From assembly GCA_911728455.2 (NCBI GenBank), contig OU452222.1, positions 5,337,108 through 5,401,107 of the forward strand: a stretch of 64,000 nt of DNA. Direction: 5' to 3'. The DNA is from Marthasterias glacialis. Taxonomy: Eukaryota > Echinodermata > Asteroidea > Forcipulatida > Asteriidae. The translations under genes and the position numbers were made by a program. The notes beneath the pieces were generated by a model. The model was not told the DNA's origin. It ran no database searches and worked only from the letters and a program-made list of their open reading frames with translations. Below are positions 35,291 through 46,388 of the stretch, one piece after another; within the stretch, counting starts at the first letter, position 1; each line of letters begins with the position of its first letter.

Positions 35291-36089
35291 CTGACTAAGA
35301 CAAAGTAAAATAGTAGCTTACTAGGGTCTGTGTTCAGGTAAGGGGGGGGGGGGGAATCGTTGTGAGAATGGGTACTTTGGTGTCTGTGCCTTCAATGTAC
35401 AAGTATTGCAAGCTATATCGCGCACTGATGGATGGTATCGTTTGAGGGCAGGCCGAATTGTACGAAGACCACAGAGCTTTCGACCTTACCTTGATTTTTG
35501 TCGTGTTTGAAACTCTGCATGTAAACAATATAATCTCAAGAGGTAGCACCGTCAAAATATTAATGATGACTAGTCATCAGCGATAGATTAATAGAACATT
35601 TTTTATGGCCAGATACAGTTTTAAAAAATGAAGAAAATTACCTATATGACAAGCTTATAAGGTAGAGTAGCAGTCATAAGAAATAACCATGGTGCTACCT
35701 CAAACCTCTTTAGAGTTTTTTGAAAATCTGCCTGGAAGTAGATAAAGCAAAAGGGAAAAAAAAAAATAAAAAAATCTTTGAGCACAAACCATTGATTCTC
35801 AGAAGCATCAAATTTGAATCCCCCTCTGTAGAATTTTACCATGGTTTAACATATTGTTACAGATGGTACATGTGACATAGTTTTTTTCGGCTGGTTAGCC
35901 TATTTCTGGTAAGCACAATTGCTTAGCTAATTGTTGTGCCTATAAGTAGTGCCATGAAATTGGGCTCTGGTGAAAGCTTGCATGAAACCAGAGACATTTT
36001 AGCTGGCGTCCAGCTTCTGCTAAGCAAGTTGTTCTGTGCTAAGCGAGCTTTTGGTCATACCAGCTGTATGAAAATGGTCCCCTTCTCTT

Positions 36090-36215
36090 AGGCCATGTCT
36101 GAAGTGATAGCTTTGGCAGTGGCGGCTACGGCTTAGTCAATGAAAAAGTCTGTTCTTTAATGTTGTCGCTGCACTCGTAGCCGTATCCACAGTCGCTTTA
36201 TTTGGACATGACCTC
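36090..36215. mobile_element. GC-rich foldback element, copy 3
   Basis: The ends are taggccatgtctgaagtg and ttatttggacatgacctc, inverted with respect to each other. The arms carry cagtggcggctacggc and cgtagccgtatccacag. The conserved core is lost. Confidence 0.5.
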
Positions 36216-36850
36216 AGCTTGCTTTTTTTTTAATAGATGTTTTAACTGGTCAGGGTACCTTTGAGAGAGTAAGAATGATACAAGCAAGTGTGGTGAGGGA
36301 TTTCAATTCAGAGTCAAGGTACCAGACAGGTTGATATTAAAATTGGACGAAAATGTACACAGATTTATCAATAATTCAGTATTTTTTTAAAATTATTGTT
36401 GAATGTCACTTTAATTAATTTTTTCTCTTGTTAATTGGAATAACTTGCCTGTAATTTGATTTAAATTTCTTCCTGTGTGAGATGTAGAAGAATACGGTAG
36501 CTAATTTGTCTTATTTTTTGTTTGTAAATATTTGTTTTCTGTAGGTATTTCTCGCCTAAAAAAGTTTTCAGATGTTTCCTGGACAGAACAAAAATTGCTA
36601 AAGACAGGTGTTTTCCAGGGACCAACTCTTAAGAATAATTCCTGCAATTCTAAAAAAATTTGAAAAGTTTTTGAAGTTCTCATGAGCGCCTTGAAATATG
36701 TCACCATATTATGTCACACTGTGGCTGATTTGCCTAGCCACTGTAGTTGATCAGCTTGCTGCCAAGCATGAGTTCCTCACTTATAAACCTCCCATGATAC
36801 CATCATGGTATCATGATAGAGCATTCACTCAATAAGCGAGGCAGTTATAT

Positions 36851-36928
36851 TATGATACGTGACCGCCTGCTTATAAGCTACGGTGGGTTATCATGATACG
36901 TGATCGCCCGCTTATAAGCTGCGGTGGC
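36851..36928 (+). repeat. Two-copy ~40-bp tandem repeat
   Basis: Units start tatgatacgtgaccgcctgc and tcatgatacgtgatcgcccg and both continue ttataagct(a/g)cggtggg. A perfect small palindrome (ataccatcatggtat) lies just upstream. Confidence 0.7.
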
Positions 36929-37985
36929 TAGTTGAATTGGGTACACACTGACATGTTGGCGCAGGAAGGAAATTCCAATGCCAGAAGTGGTCTAGTGAAC
37001 ACTGAGTGTATAAATTACTTCTTCATTTTTCGTTTGTCATGGTGCATAGTTTTAAAATAACCAGCATTGCGTTTTTGTTTGTTTGTTTGTTTGTGTGTGT
37101 ATAAATCTCTCGTTTGTAGAAATAATTTGAAATAGGGCTTGAAATACTAGTCAGTCAAGTCATTAATGAGCACCTTAGTCAAACAAAATAACAATAATTG
37201 GCACACAGATTAGATTTATAAAATAAATCAAGCAAGGGTATTCTGTTTTCTTTAGTAAAGTGTAATGTTTTGTTTTGACTTCTTTTTAGTTGGAAAATTT
37301 CAGGTAGTATGTAATTGTTGCATTGGGCAGCGCCAACTGGTCCAAAACAAAATCAGAAATTGTAGATTTTAAAATATCATATCAAGGGGGGGTCCTTAAT
37401 TTTTTTTTCTGCTCAAAAGCTGAGGAAAGTACCCAAACTATAGCCACCTAATCCCATCACAATCCAACTGACTGTTTTGTTGGATTCAGTTGGATTAAGG
37501 GCTGCACAAGTAAACAGGTTGATGTTTTTTTTATGGGATCAGGCATACCACCATAGTCAGAGTCCAACAGTTTGGGTGTTGACTTGCCATATGGTGTTGG
37601 ATTTTGTTAGAGTGGAAAAGGATCCTTGGTAATCACTCTAGAGAGTTGGGGTTATGAAATTATTTGGACTATTTTCTTTCTTCAGACATTCTTGCAGTAC
37701 TATGTATGTAGCCTGTCTTATTGATTATTTATCTGTTAATAAGTACGAAAGTGAAGAGAGTTTCCTACATTTTAGAGATGCTCATAGATTCCACCGTTTT
37801 TTGTTTTTTCCTTTTCTTTTTCTTTTTTTCCTTAAAAATAGTATCTTGTGTTTATAGCTTTGGAGTTAAGTATGATATTAATTTATGCATGAGATTGACT
37901 GAAACAAGCTATAGGTTCATAATTAGGGAAAGATACATCCTCGCTGATAGTATACAAACATTGATTACATGTGAGTACATTAATG

Positions 37986-38083
37986 CAGAATATAATCACT
38001 TGGTGAAATCTGGACTATTCCAGTTAACGAGGCGATGCCGAGTGAAATGGAAAAGCTTGATTTCACTGAGTGATTATATTCTG
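37986..38083. repeat. ~100-bp hairpin
   Basis: cagaatataatcacttggtg plus aaatc (37986-38010) and gatttcactgagtgattat plus attctg (38059-38083) are inverted with two or three mismatches around a 48-base loop. Confidence 0.65.
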
Positions 38084-38126
38084 TGATAACTTGAACAAAA
38101 TGCACTCAATGTTTGTTCTTTATAAC

Positions 38127-38495
38127 TCACACGTATAGATCCTTGTCATTTGATTTTTTTCACAAACACAAAATAAACGTTCCTCGTCCGCCCTACACTC
38201 TGAACATTCTAAAACACCTTCTAAATAACGTGGATGACTCCATTTAGACACCAACCATGTGACACACACAAGCTATACTTTTCCCACACTCCCCGTGCGC
38301 ACGCAATAACCAATTCATCTTAAAGCTAACTTGACGCACAGCTTAAAATAGCGCAATACAAGGACTAACTGTTGAATGGGAAATTGTATTCCCCATTGGC
38401 GAATGGGACTCTTTGATCGCCAATGCGGATGGGAATACTAGTGAATGTCACATGATGTAAGTTCCACCAATCAAACGACAAGGATCTGTATGTGA
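38127..38495. mobile_element. MITE-like inverted-repeat element
   Basis: Arms tcacacgtatagatccttgt (38127-) and acaaggatctgtatgtga (to 38495) pair over about 29 bases. The interior contains further self-complementary blocks (attccccattggcgaatggg). No ORF. Confidence 0.55.
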
Positions 38496-39845
38496 CTCAT
38501 ATAAAAGTAACTAGTGCAAAACAATATTTGTTAAAAAACAATGTTTTGTTTTTATATTTAAGATACTGCTAAGAGATGCTTTATTTAAATGATTCTAGTG
38601 TTTTCTGGACTGATTATGAAAATGGGGGTAACTTTACAGCTAAAGAACTTTATGTAACTTAAGTTTTTCTTTGCAAAGTCAACAGAAATTTCATGGTAGA
38701 GATTGGAGCATTCAGTCGTACTCAGTTTTTAAGTCCTCTGACACACAAAATCAAGCAGGGACTTTGCAGTAAAATAATCAAAACAAGTGTGTATGATGCC
38801 AAAGCGCTTTTTGATGTAGAAGTGAGCATGCAGGATAATGCTGAGTTTAATGTTCAGTGCGTATATTTCAGACTTGTTTAAGTAAGTTTTCTACTTGGAT
38901 TTATTATACGCAAAGTATGTTAGGCTTTTTTTTATTTTATATCTCCACGCTGGTTTGCATATGGAAATAAAGTATTTCACTCTTAATTTTTTGTGTGTTC
39001 TTTGCGTCATTTTCCCCATCTTTTCAGAAGAACCAAACACTTTTCAATCTCAGGCTGTGCTCCGTGGTCATATATGGGTAGATGTGGCTGGCTGCCAAAG
39101 GCACCCTTGCATGCCTGCTGCTCGAACATGTGTAGCTGTGTCCTTCGCAATTCAGCTTCTCAGCTGCCAGTAAAGATGGTTAGCCTCCCAAATTATTTTT
39201 ATTTATTTGTGATTTCATTTCATAGTTGTTTGTAGCCTTATAAAATCTTTTGTGTGGGGGATACATGTAGACCCCTTCCAAAGGCTGCCATAGTTGAGGT
39301 CAAAACGGTGCAACTCTTGGCCAATAGGAGAGATCTTCCTTTTATCCCAGTGAGGGCGCTGTTTTAGCTTGTGACATCATATGCAGGGGTCTTCTTTTTT
39401 GAAGTAAGGGGGTGATGAGGCTTTCATTTATAGTTGATGCCACAAAGTATGTGAAATAAGTTTGTGCAGGTCCCTTCGGCACCCAAATGAAAATGTCTGG
39501 TTATGCCAGTGTATAGGTTTCAGGAAGTCACACCTCTAGGCTCTGAAACCGGTTCCAGGTCTGCTGTTTCATGTGAGATAGCTGGAACACCTCCATGTCT
39601 GGGCAAAATTAGAAATATACTGGAAAAAATGTTTTTAAGCCCCCCCCCCCGCTCCGCCCTCCCAGTTCTGACCCTTAGAAAACAGAATAGCGCCCTCTGT
39701 AGGCAACGCGTTCCCATTTATTCGCCATTTGTAAATGGGAGAAAGCAAGTCATTCTTTTCACGTGTGTGTAAATGGCAATGATTGTTTGTCAAGAAAAAG
39801 AATCCGTAAACTGCTACTAAATTTGAACTTTTTGTATAAGACGGG

Positions 39846-40008
39846 ATGGCACTCCCTCAACTCGAAATCAATAAGGTGGTAGTTCACCCCTTGGTGCTCT
39901 TAAGTGTCGTGGACCATTTTAACAGAATACGAAATCAGAAGAGAGTTGTCGGTGTTTTGCTCGGCGCCTGGAGAAAAGGAATTCTCGACGTATCCAACAG
40001 TTTTGCCG
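39846..40008 (+). CDS. PSMD7: PSMD7 exon 1 (coding part)
   Basis: The ATG at 39846 in context gggATGg opens the frame. The exon ends GCCG|GTTTGT (phase 1) after LDVSNSFA. It contains the start of the MPN domain. Confidence 0.95.
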
Positions 40009-43000
40009 GTTTGTTTTGTTTTGTAATTTTTCAAAAATAGTTTTAATTTACTTGCTTGAATTGTCTAAAATACTGTTCATTTTTAGTTTTATGAAGAATA
40101 GAGTGCAGTTGTGGCAATAGTTGCACAGGCCCTACTTACTTGTCTTAACTTGGTTACAATACAAAACCTAAAAAAAAATACTAAGTTACTTGGCTTACAA
40201 AACTTACAACTTCCATCTATCTTGGACCTGGTGAAACCAGTTTCATGTCACTAACTTCAGTGTTAGTGTTACTAAAATGTTAGCCCCATACATTGTGCCA
40301 ATACGCTGGACTCCCTCCGCTTCTTGGCCCAACGAACCCTGTCCGTTAAAACCAGACATCAACTTTCGAATTGAGACTTACTTTTTTTGGCAAATTTATC
40401 CCTCAATGATCGGTCGGTCGTTGCTGTCAGACATGTCAGACTCACAGGCAGAGTCTGGAGAAGATTTCCGCACGATCCCCCGTGCGATAAATCCTAGGCT
40501 TTTGCTGGAATTTTATGTCAAATCTCGGTGATATAAGCCCATGTCAACGACGGCGGAGGAGCCATGATGGTTGCTGTTCAGCGCGGGTCGTATTCCTGCA
40601 CTAGTCTTTATTCCAGCAGTCATTTTGCGACGTTTACCAATGCGCGCAATCAGTCAGCACATTCAAGAGCGTTTACCGCTGCGCGACACCTTGACGTCAC
40701 CACTATCAGGTAAACGTTGCAAAATGACTGCTGGAATAAAGACTAGTGCAGGAATACGACCCGCGCTGAACAGCAACCATCATGGCTCCTCCGCCGTCGT
40801 TGACATGGGCTTATAATCACCGAGATTTGACATAAAATTCCAGCAAAAGCCTAGGATTTATCGCACGGGGGATCGTGCGGAAATCTTCTCCAGACTCTGC
40901 CTGTGAGTCTGACATGTCTGACAGCAACGACCGACCGATCATTGAGGGATAAATTTGCCAAAAAAAGTAAGTCTCAATTCGAAAGTTGATGTCTGGTTTT
41001 AACGGACAGGGTTCGTTGGGCCAAGAAGCGGAGGGAGTCCAGCGTATTGGCACAATGTATGGGGCTACTAAAATGTTAGATAATGGTAAAATTATTTAGA
41101 AACGAAAGTAAATAAAAATTTTCAAACCGCCTGACCCAACTTTTAACAAGACACATTTATTTATAATCTGTTGAAACCCTGGGAAGTTGCTGTCTACTCT
41201 TAGTCTTACGTTCCGAAAAATCGACCATTTCAGCGGTAGGCCCTACTGTGTATTTGTGTAGTACAACAAGCAGCGTCACCCATTTTCAAATTTTAAGACC
41301 AATTTATGTACATAGATTAGCACCATGTAATGCTTTACAAGGTGCTGTGGCGCAATCTGCAGCCAACCTTACTAGAAAACACTAGTAAAACCCCTTTCTC
41401 TTAACGATAAGTGTGACAGTTTTTTTTTACGTGCATAACACACGGGACCTACGGCTTAACATCCAATCCAAAGGACAAAGCATTGATGGTTAAGTATCTT
41501 GCTCAAGAATACAAGTGTCATGACCGGGACTCAAACCCACACTCTGCTGATCAGAATCACCAGAGCTTGAGTCCAGTGCGCTAGACCGCTCGGCCACGAC
41601 ACGCCATGTCTGTGCAAGGTCAGGCCTGGAACTTCTTTAAGAGTTTATGAGGGCAAGGCCATTTTCATTTTGCAAAGGGCATTTCCATTGGAAAATGTGA
41701 AAAAGTCTGTGGGAAACTTTTGAAGGGGCACCAAGGCCAAGACCAGGGCAACAGAGGCCATAACCTTCTTGGCTTCGGTGTAATTCCAGGCCCGCAGTGC
41801 TTTAGTTCCGTATCAGATTGGAACCTGGGAACCCACTTTCATGATTGTGTGTTCATAATTTCTTTCTCTTGTTTTCAGTCCCCTTCGATGAAGACGACAA
41901 AGACAACACAGTATGGTACCTGGACCATGACTACTTGGAGAATATGTACGGCATGTTTAAGAAAGTCAATGGTAAGAGTAACCACCAGACTAATTGTAAA
42001 CCAACAAAAGGTAAATAGTTAGCTTATAAAAACAAACACAACATTTTATACTCAAGTGAAATGTCAACACTGCAGTTGACGATTTGAGGGAATGCTGATT
42101 CAATGAGAAACTGAAGCAAACAAGACTGGCTTAGTCATCCTAGTCAAATCATAATGCTGGTGGTGGTTTTTTTTTCTTCAAAATATTTTGAAATATGAAT
42201 CCGCACTGTATCTGCATTAGGGCCTACATAAAGAGTTTTGACTTGTTTTATTGTTTGATTCTTATGACAAACATTTTGCAACCTCAGAACAATCTTATTT
42301 GTATTTTGGTAACTGTTTTGTTGGTTTGCTTTTTATCAAAACCCTTACTGCCTAGGCCCACTTGCCTACAGGTGACCTCAATCCTGCAATATCCTCCTGT
42401 CCTATGTCACTTCAAACTAACCTGTTTGGACTTAGTGCAGATTGGAATGCCTTACCCAGTGATAAGCAATTGTTATTTGGGCCTACAGCCCTCAGTCCTT
42501 CTGAATCCTTTATTTTGGCAAAGAAGATATAGAAGGATTTGGGAGTTTAAAAGTTGTGTGTGTGTTTTTTTTCCAGCACGAGAGAAGATAGTGGGTTGGT
42601 ATCACACTGGGCCTAAGCTCCATCAGAATGACATCGCAGTTAACGAGATCATCAGGCAATATTGTCCCAGCTCGGTAGGTCAAAGGGCAAATGTCATGAT
42701 ACTGCTAAGCACACAGTTGCTAATAAGACAAAGTGATACTGCACAGCATAAATTGATTGAATTGATGGTTTGATTGGTTGGTTGGGAGTCATCCCCCCCC
42801 CCCAAATGTGTCCATTCTCTAACACACTCTTCACCTCTTGTACAGAAGTACACCCCTAAAATCCTCAAAAGGATTTCAGAGATTTCTAGAACACAATGAA
42901 GACACAATAGGAGGGGGGTGTACACCCTGCCACATATCGTCACTGTTTTCACAAACAGCCACTAATCTTTGTGTGCGCGAGAATAAAGTTTTTGAGGTAA

Positions 43001-46000
43001 TCAACATTGAAGTTTTGTTTGCGTTTAAAACCTAATTCCACAGGTAAAATAAGTACTATTTTTCATCAATGCGATGTTAAATGATACTCAAGTACATAAT
43101 CGTACCTATAGAATTGTATTTTTTATATGGAGAAATGCTAAAATATGATTAGATATTAATTAAAGATAAGGGCTGTTCGTGAAAACAAAAAAATCGCCTC
43201 TTTGAACATGGGATTTAAAGATAAGTGGCTGTTCGTGAAAACGGTGACGATATCTGCCACATATCGAGCACCAAATGGATGCAGAACAAGTATAAAGCAA
43301 CTCTTTATTTTCACTGTTGTTATTATTTTTTATTTGGCCATTGATACAAGAAAACAACATACAAGCAGTCAATATAAGACCAAAGCCGTTATTGTAATAC
43401 AAGAAAAATTGTCGTTGAAAGCACCCTCATGTAGTCAAAAATACAGTCAATATTTCCCCAAAATGTTGTTAATTTCTTAATTTGTCAACTCTCTCTCTCT
43501 GTAGGTACTTGTAATAATCGATGCTAAACCAAAGGATCTTGGGCTCCCAACAGAAGCTTACTTTGCAGTAGAGGAGGTTCACGATGTAAGAAATCAAACG
43601 TCTAAAATATTTTAAGATTAAAAGGTTCTTTTTACTTCACAAGTGAGCAAAGCATACTGGCCATGTTTGGAGACAATGGATCTTCTGTTTCATTAATTTA
43701 CATGTATTCAGAAAAATATTAAAATCAGCAATTTGGACGCCCTATTTTCACCTCACAGCAAATTAAGCCTTCGTTTTCTTAATTCATGAACAAGTTCGAT
43801 CAAGGACCGATGGTTAACTTGTGGTTGGTTAGTGACGTACAAAGCGCATGCGCACTGAAGTTGAAGTGTGAACGACTCTGGGTCAAGGCGACCATGAGAA
43901 AATGGCGGTAGCCAGTTTGTTTATGTTTTTGGATGAGTTTGTATAGATGAAAGCCACATGGACACACGGATGATATTTGCTCAGTGTATCAACATATCTC
44001 ACAAGTGGTAAAGGTCGTGTGCCTGAAAAGACTGTGGAAAAACAGTACCCGAAAATTCATGGCAAGCTTTTTATCGAACTTGCTCCTAGCTAACAACACC
44101 CTGTTGAAAAAATTCATTGACGCGATTTCATCCAAAAGATCAAAATCTCAAAAGATCAAAATCTCAATGTACAAGAATTGATTGGGCAACGACAACTTTG
44201 AATGGGCGAGGGAAACTCTGAATGGGCGGCTGAAACTTTAAATGGGCAAGGGATTAATTAGCCACTTAGTGCCGGGGTTCTCAAAATTTGTCCATGGCAC
44301 CAGACGGGATTAATTTCGGCCGGAATAATTTTTCTCTGAGAATATCATTGGCACAAAGAAACCTGAACAAACAAAGCCAAGAGAGCAAAGATTCTCATTA
44401 AAGCCTCAGGATTTAAGTTTTCTCTTTTGAGAAAAAAAATCAGATTTATTGAGCGTGGATCGCAAAACCTTGGCCTTGAGCCACGGCCGGTAATTGGCCC
44501 CATTGCTAGAACCAAGGCTGGAATCGTGGTTCACTCGGATTTGCCTCCATTGAGCCGAAATACAATGATAAACAATGGTGGAAGCCTCTTGATGTCTCAT
44601 AATCCTCCTTTTAATTATAACAAAAGGATGAAGGTCTGGAATCGGGGATTACACAATAACCCCACAAAAAAGGAGAATTTGAGCATAAATTCCAGTACCG
44701 ACTGTCCTCTATGTGTGGGTGAAACAAAGTGTTGCACAGTGAGTGCATGCACTGCGCATGCTCCATAGTGGAATATCCAGGTGACCTTCGTTCTGGTATT
44801 CAAATTCACAAAAAGACAAACTTCACGTCATCCGATTTCTGGCTGGGAAAATATTGGCGTGTATACATGTCATCCGACGTAAACATGGTCAATGTTAATA
44901 GCATTTTTTGAGTTGTTGAATTTTAGTTTTTGATTATTCTGCAGGATGGCACCCCAACAAGTCGTACATTTGAGCATATACCAAGTGAGATGGGAGCGGA
45001 GGAAGCAGAGGAAGTTGGCGTTGAACATCTACTCAGGTAAACAAAGTTGTCTGTCTTTGGAACTGCATGGAATTCAGTGTCTTGAGGGTGTTTCTGTGCC
45101 CCCATCTGCCTCGTTGGAGCGATACATCTCAGCACATTATTATTTGACTTTGCTGCTGGACCAGTGGAGCCAGTGTGTTGCCCACAAGAACAGTGAAACA
45201 AGCTTGCAACTTCTCAGCTGATTAGAACCCAATTTCATGGCCCTGCTTACTGTGGAATTCTGCACTTACACCCTGCTAAGGCCCATAGAAAAATACGCGC
45301 TTACAATGCACTGTAAGCGCATATTTGTTTGGTAAGCAGTGCCATGAATTTGGGCCCAGCTGATTTCTACTTCTTTCTTTCTTGTTTTGCAGTGCCATGG
45401 GAAACTGAAAAACACTGTACAAAGTTCTTTTTGGCCTGGCAAATTAAAAAAAAAAATTGTTTTGCAATAACAATAAGTTGCCAGTCGTATTTCACACAAG
45501 TTAGCATTGGCTGTGTTCAGGAGCTGAATTGGAGAGAAACTGTGTCATCATGGTCAAGACATGCTGTTGTTTTTACTCCCATTCAAATAAAGCAAAATGA
45601 GGCTGAGGGGGGAAGTTCTTTCTTTTTTTGATATGAGAATTATATGTAATTATTGCATAACATATCTTGTGTTCAAAAGACCGGTCAGTTGAGCAAAATT
45701 ACAACATTCAAACAAGCTCTTGCTACTTAGATAAGCCCTTCATGTGTTTTGTGATAGGTACAGTGGTGTCATGGTGGGGTGTTGGGGGAGCTGAATGGAT
45801 CAGTGTATTGAGTTGTCATATAACAGCCATGATACCGGTAGCTGTGTTACGTGTATTGTGTATGCAAAGTGCCTGGCCTGATATTTTGGCTTTATTTTGA
45901 CTTTATGCCACAGGGACATCAAGGACACCAGCGTCGGCAGCTTGTCCCAGAGGATCACCAGCCAGCTCCTAGGCCTGAAGGGTTTCTTCTCTCAGATGCA

Positions 46001-46388
46001 GCACATCCAGAGCTACCTGGAGCAGATTGCCATGGAGAAGCTCCCCATCAACCACACCATCATCTACCAGCTCCAGGACATCTTCAACCTCCTGCCAGAT
46101 GTCAACCTCACCGAGTTCGTGCGGGCGTTTGTGGTGACCACCAACGACCAGATGCTGGTGATATACCTGGCATCGCTGATCCGCTCCGTCATTGCCCTGC
46201 ATAACCTCATCAACAACAAGGTGCAGAATCGCGACCTGGAGAAGCAAGAGGGCAAGACGGACAAGGACAAAAAGGAGAAGGGTCAGGGGGATAAAGAGAA
46301 GACAGAGAAGGACAAGGGCGATAAGAAAGACGCCAAGGACACATCAGCAGAGGAGAAGAAGTCTGCGAAGACGACCAAGAAGAAGTGA
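39846..46388 (+). CDS. PSMD7: PSMD7 / Rpn8, 26S proteasome lid subunit
   Basis: This is a structural MPN-domain subunit of the 19S regulatory lid, which pairs with the deubiquitinase Rpn11 to process ubiquitinated substrates. Coding exons are 39846-40008, 41879-41971, 42577-42674, 43505-43585, 44945-45036 and 45914-46388, totalling 1,002 nt or 333 codons, close to the ~324 of the human protein. The protein opens [20 protein letters not shown] and contains [63 protein letters not shown] and [16 protein letters not shown]. All are characteristic of Rpn8. The JAMM metal site is degenerate (YHTGP where the active enzyme has HSH), as expected for this non-catalytic subunit. A Lys/Glu/Asp-rich tail occupies residues ~282-333. 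Start: first ATG before conserved sequence, in exon 1. Confidence 0.97.
40282..41066. mobile_element. Palindromic transposon (long terminal inverted repeats) in PSMD7 intron 1
   Basis: Arms 40282-40638 and 40709-41066 are nearly identical inverted copies (~357 bp) around a 70-base loop. A direct repeat actaaaatgttag flanks it (40271-40283 and 41067-41079); taking the element as AGCCCC...GGGGCT leaves an 11-bp target duplication. Long TIRs and an 8-11 bp duplication are typical of Mutator-like or foldback elements; family assignment is inference. Each arm carries an ORF starting [18 protein letters not shown] and ending KSR at a GT. There is no room for a transposase, so it is non-autonomous. 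High arm identity suggests recent insertion or gene conversion. Confidence 0.9.
41080..41290. repeat. Older dispersed repeat interrupted by the palindromic transposon
   Basis: The blocks cttttaacaagacacattta, ataatctgttgaaaccc, gaagttgc and cagcgg match 49790-49965 (ccttttaacaagacactttt, ataatctgttgaaatccc, agaagttgcag, cagcgg). Confidence 0.5.
41420..41606 (-). mobile_element. tRNA(Leu/Ser-like)-derived SINE, family C, copy 2
   Basis: On the minus strand it carries gtggccgagcggtctagcgc (box A) and gggtttgagtcccgg (box B). The body continues tgagcaagatacttaacc and ggcttaacatccaatcc (plus strand). It lies in PSMD7 intron 1, just right of the palindromic transposon. Confidence 0.65.
41624..41792. 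mobile_element. Short inverted-repeat element, AGGCCTGGAATT family, in PSMD7 intron 1
   Basis: Ends aggcctggaactt and aattccaggcc are inverted. The body has gagggcaaggccattttcat and gggcaccaaggccaagacc. Related copies are near 21375-21455, 53171-53304 and 61625-61705. Confidence 0.55.
41879..41971 (+). CDS. PSMD7: PSMD7 exon 2
   Basis: It follows ttgttttcag and ends AATG|GTAAGA (phase 1). It encodes [19 protein letters not shown] and [11 protein letters not shown]. Confidence 0.96.
42577..42674 (+). CDS. PSMD7: PSMD7 exon 3
   Basis: It follows tttttttccag and ends TCG|GTAGGT (phase 0). It encodes [19 protein letters not shown], the degenerate JAMM region, and IIRQYCPSS. Confidence 0.96.
43505..43585 (+). 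CDS. PSMD7: PSMD7 exon 4
   Basis: It follows ctctctctgtag and ends GAT|GTAAGA (phase 0). It encodes [20 protein letters not shown] and AVEEVHD. Confidence 0.96.
44395..44890. repeat. Long dispersed repeat in PSMD7 intron 4
   Basis: It includes gcctccattgagccgaaata, acaatggtggaagcctct, attacacaataaccccac, gagcataaattccagtacc, gagtgcatgcactgcgcatg and tcatccgatttctggctggg. Its left half matches 59496-59735 and its right half 60165-60412. Part also matches 3060-3215. No coding function is recognised. Confidence 0.6.
44945..45036 (+). CDS. PSMD7: PSMD7 exon 5
   Basis: It follows attattctgcag and ends CAG|GTAAAC (phase 2). It encodes [20 protein letters not shown] and [10 protein letters not shown]. 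Confidence 0.96.
45229..45358. mobile_element. Compact inverted-repeat element in PSMD7 intron 5
   Basis: Ends cccaatttcatggccctgct and agtgccatgaatttgggccc are inverted. It matches 21990-22126 over most of its length. Confidence 0.6.
45914..46388 (+). CDS. PSMD7: PSMD7 exon 6 (terminal coding exon)
   Basis: It follows tatgccacag and ends at TGA (46386-46388). It encodes [53 protein letters not shown] and the lysine-rich C terminus. AATAAA at 46722-46727 is the likely polyadenylation signal, giving a 3' UTR of about 350 bases. Confidence 0.95.

Larger units (their letters stand above)
34615..39845. other. Repeat-rich intergenic region between cadherin and PSMD7
   Basis: I see no confident gene here. 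The stretch holds GGGCCCAATTTCAT-type hairpin repeats (34846-35025, 35865-36080), two GC-rich foldback copies (about 35150-35290 and 36090-36215), a tandem pair (36851-36928), a 100-bp hairpin (37986-38083) and a MITE-like inverted repeat (38127-38495). ORFs at 38693-38881 and 38895-39173 are short and unrecognised. The PSMD7 promoter must lie at its right end. Confidence 0.6.

Noticed and set aside
40277-41053. Two near-identical ORFs on opposite strands suggesting a duplicated gene
   Set aside because: They are the two arms of one palindromic element; not independent genes.
42195-42773. 192-codon plus-strand ORF in PSMD7 intron 2
   Set aside because: It overlaps PSMD7 exon 3 in the same frame by chance; the upstream part includes a dispersed repeat also found at 53460-53570, and the true acceptor is at 42576.
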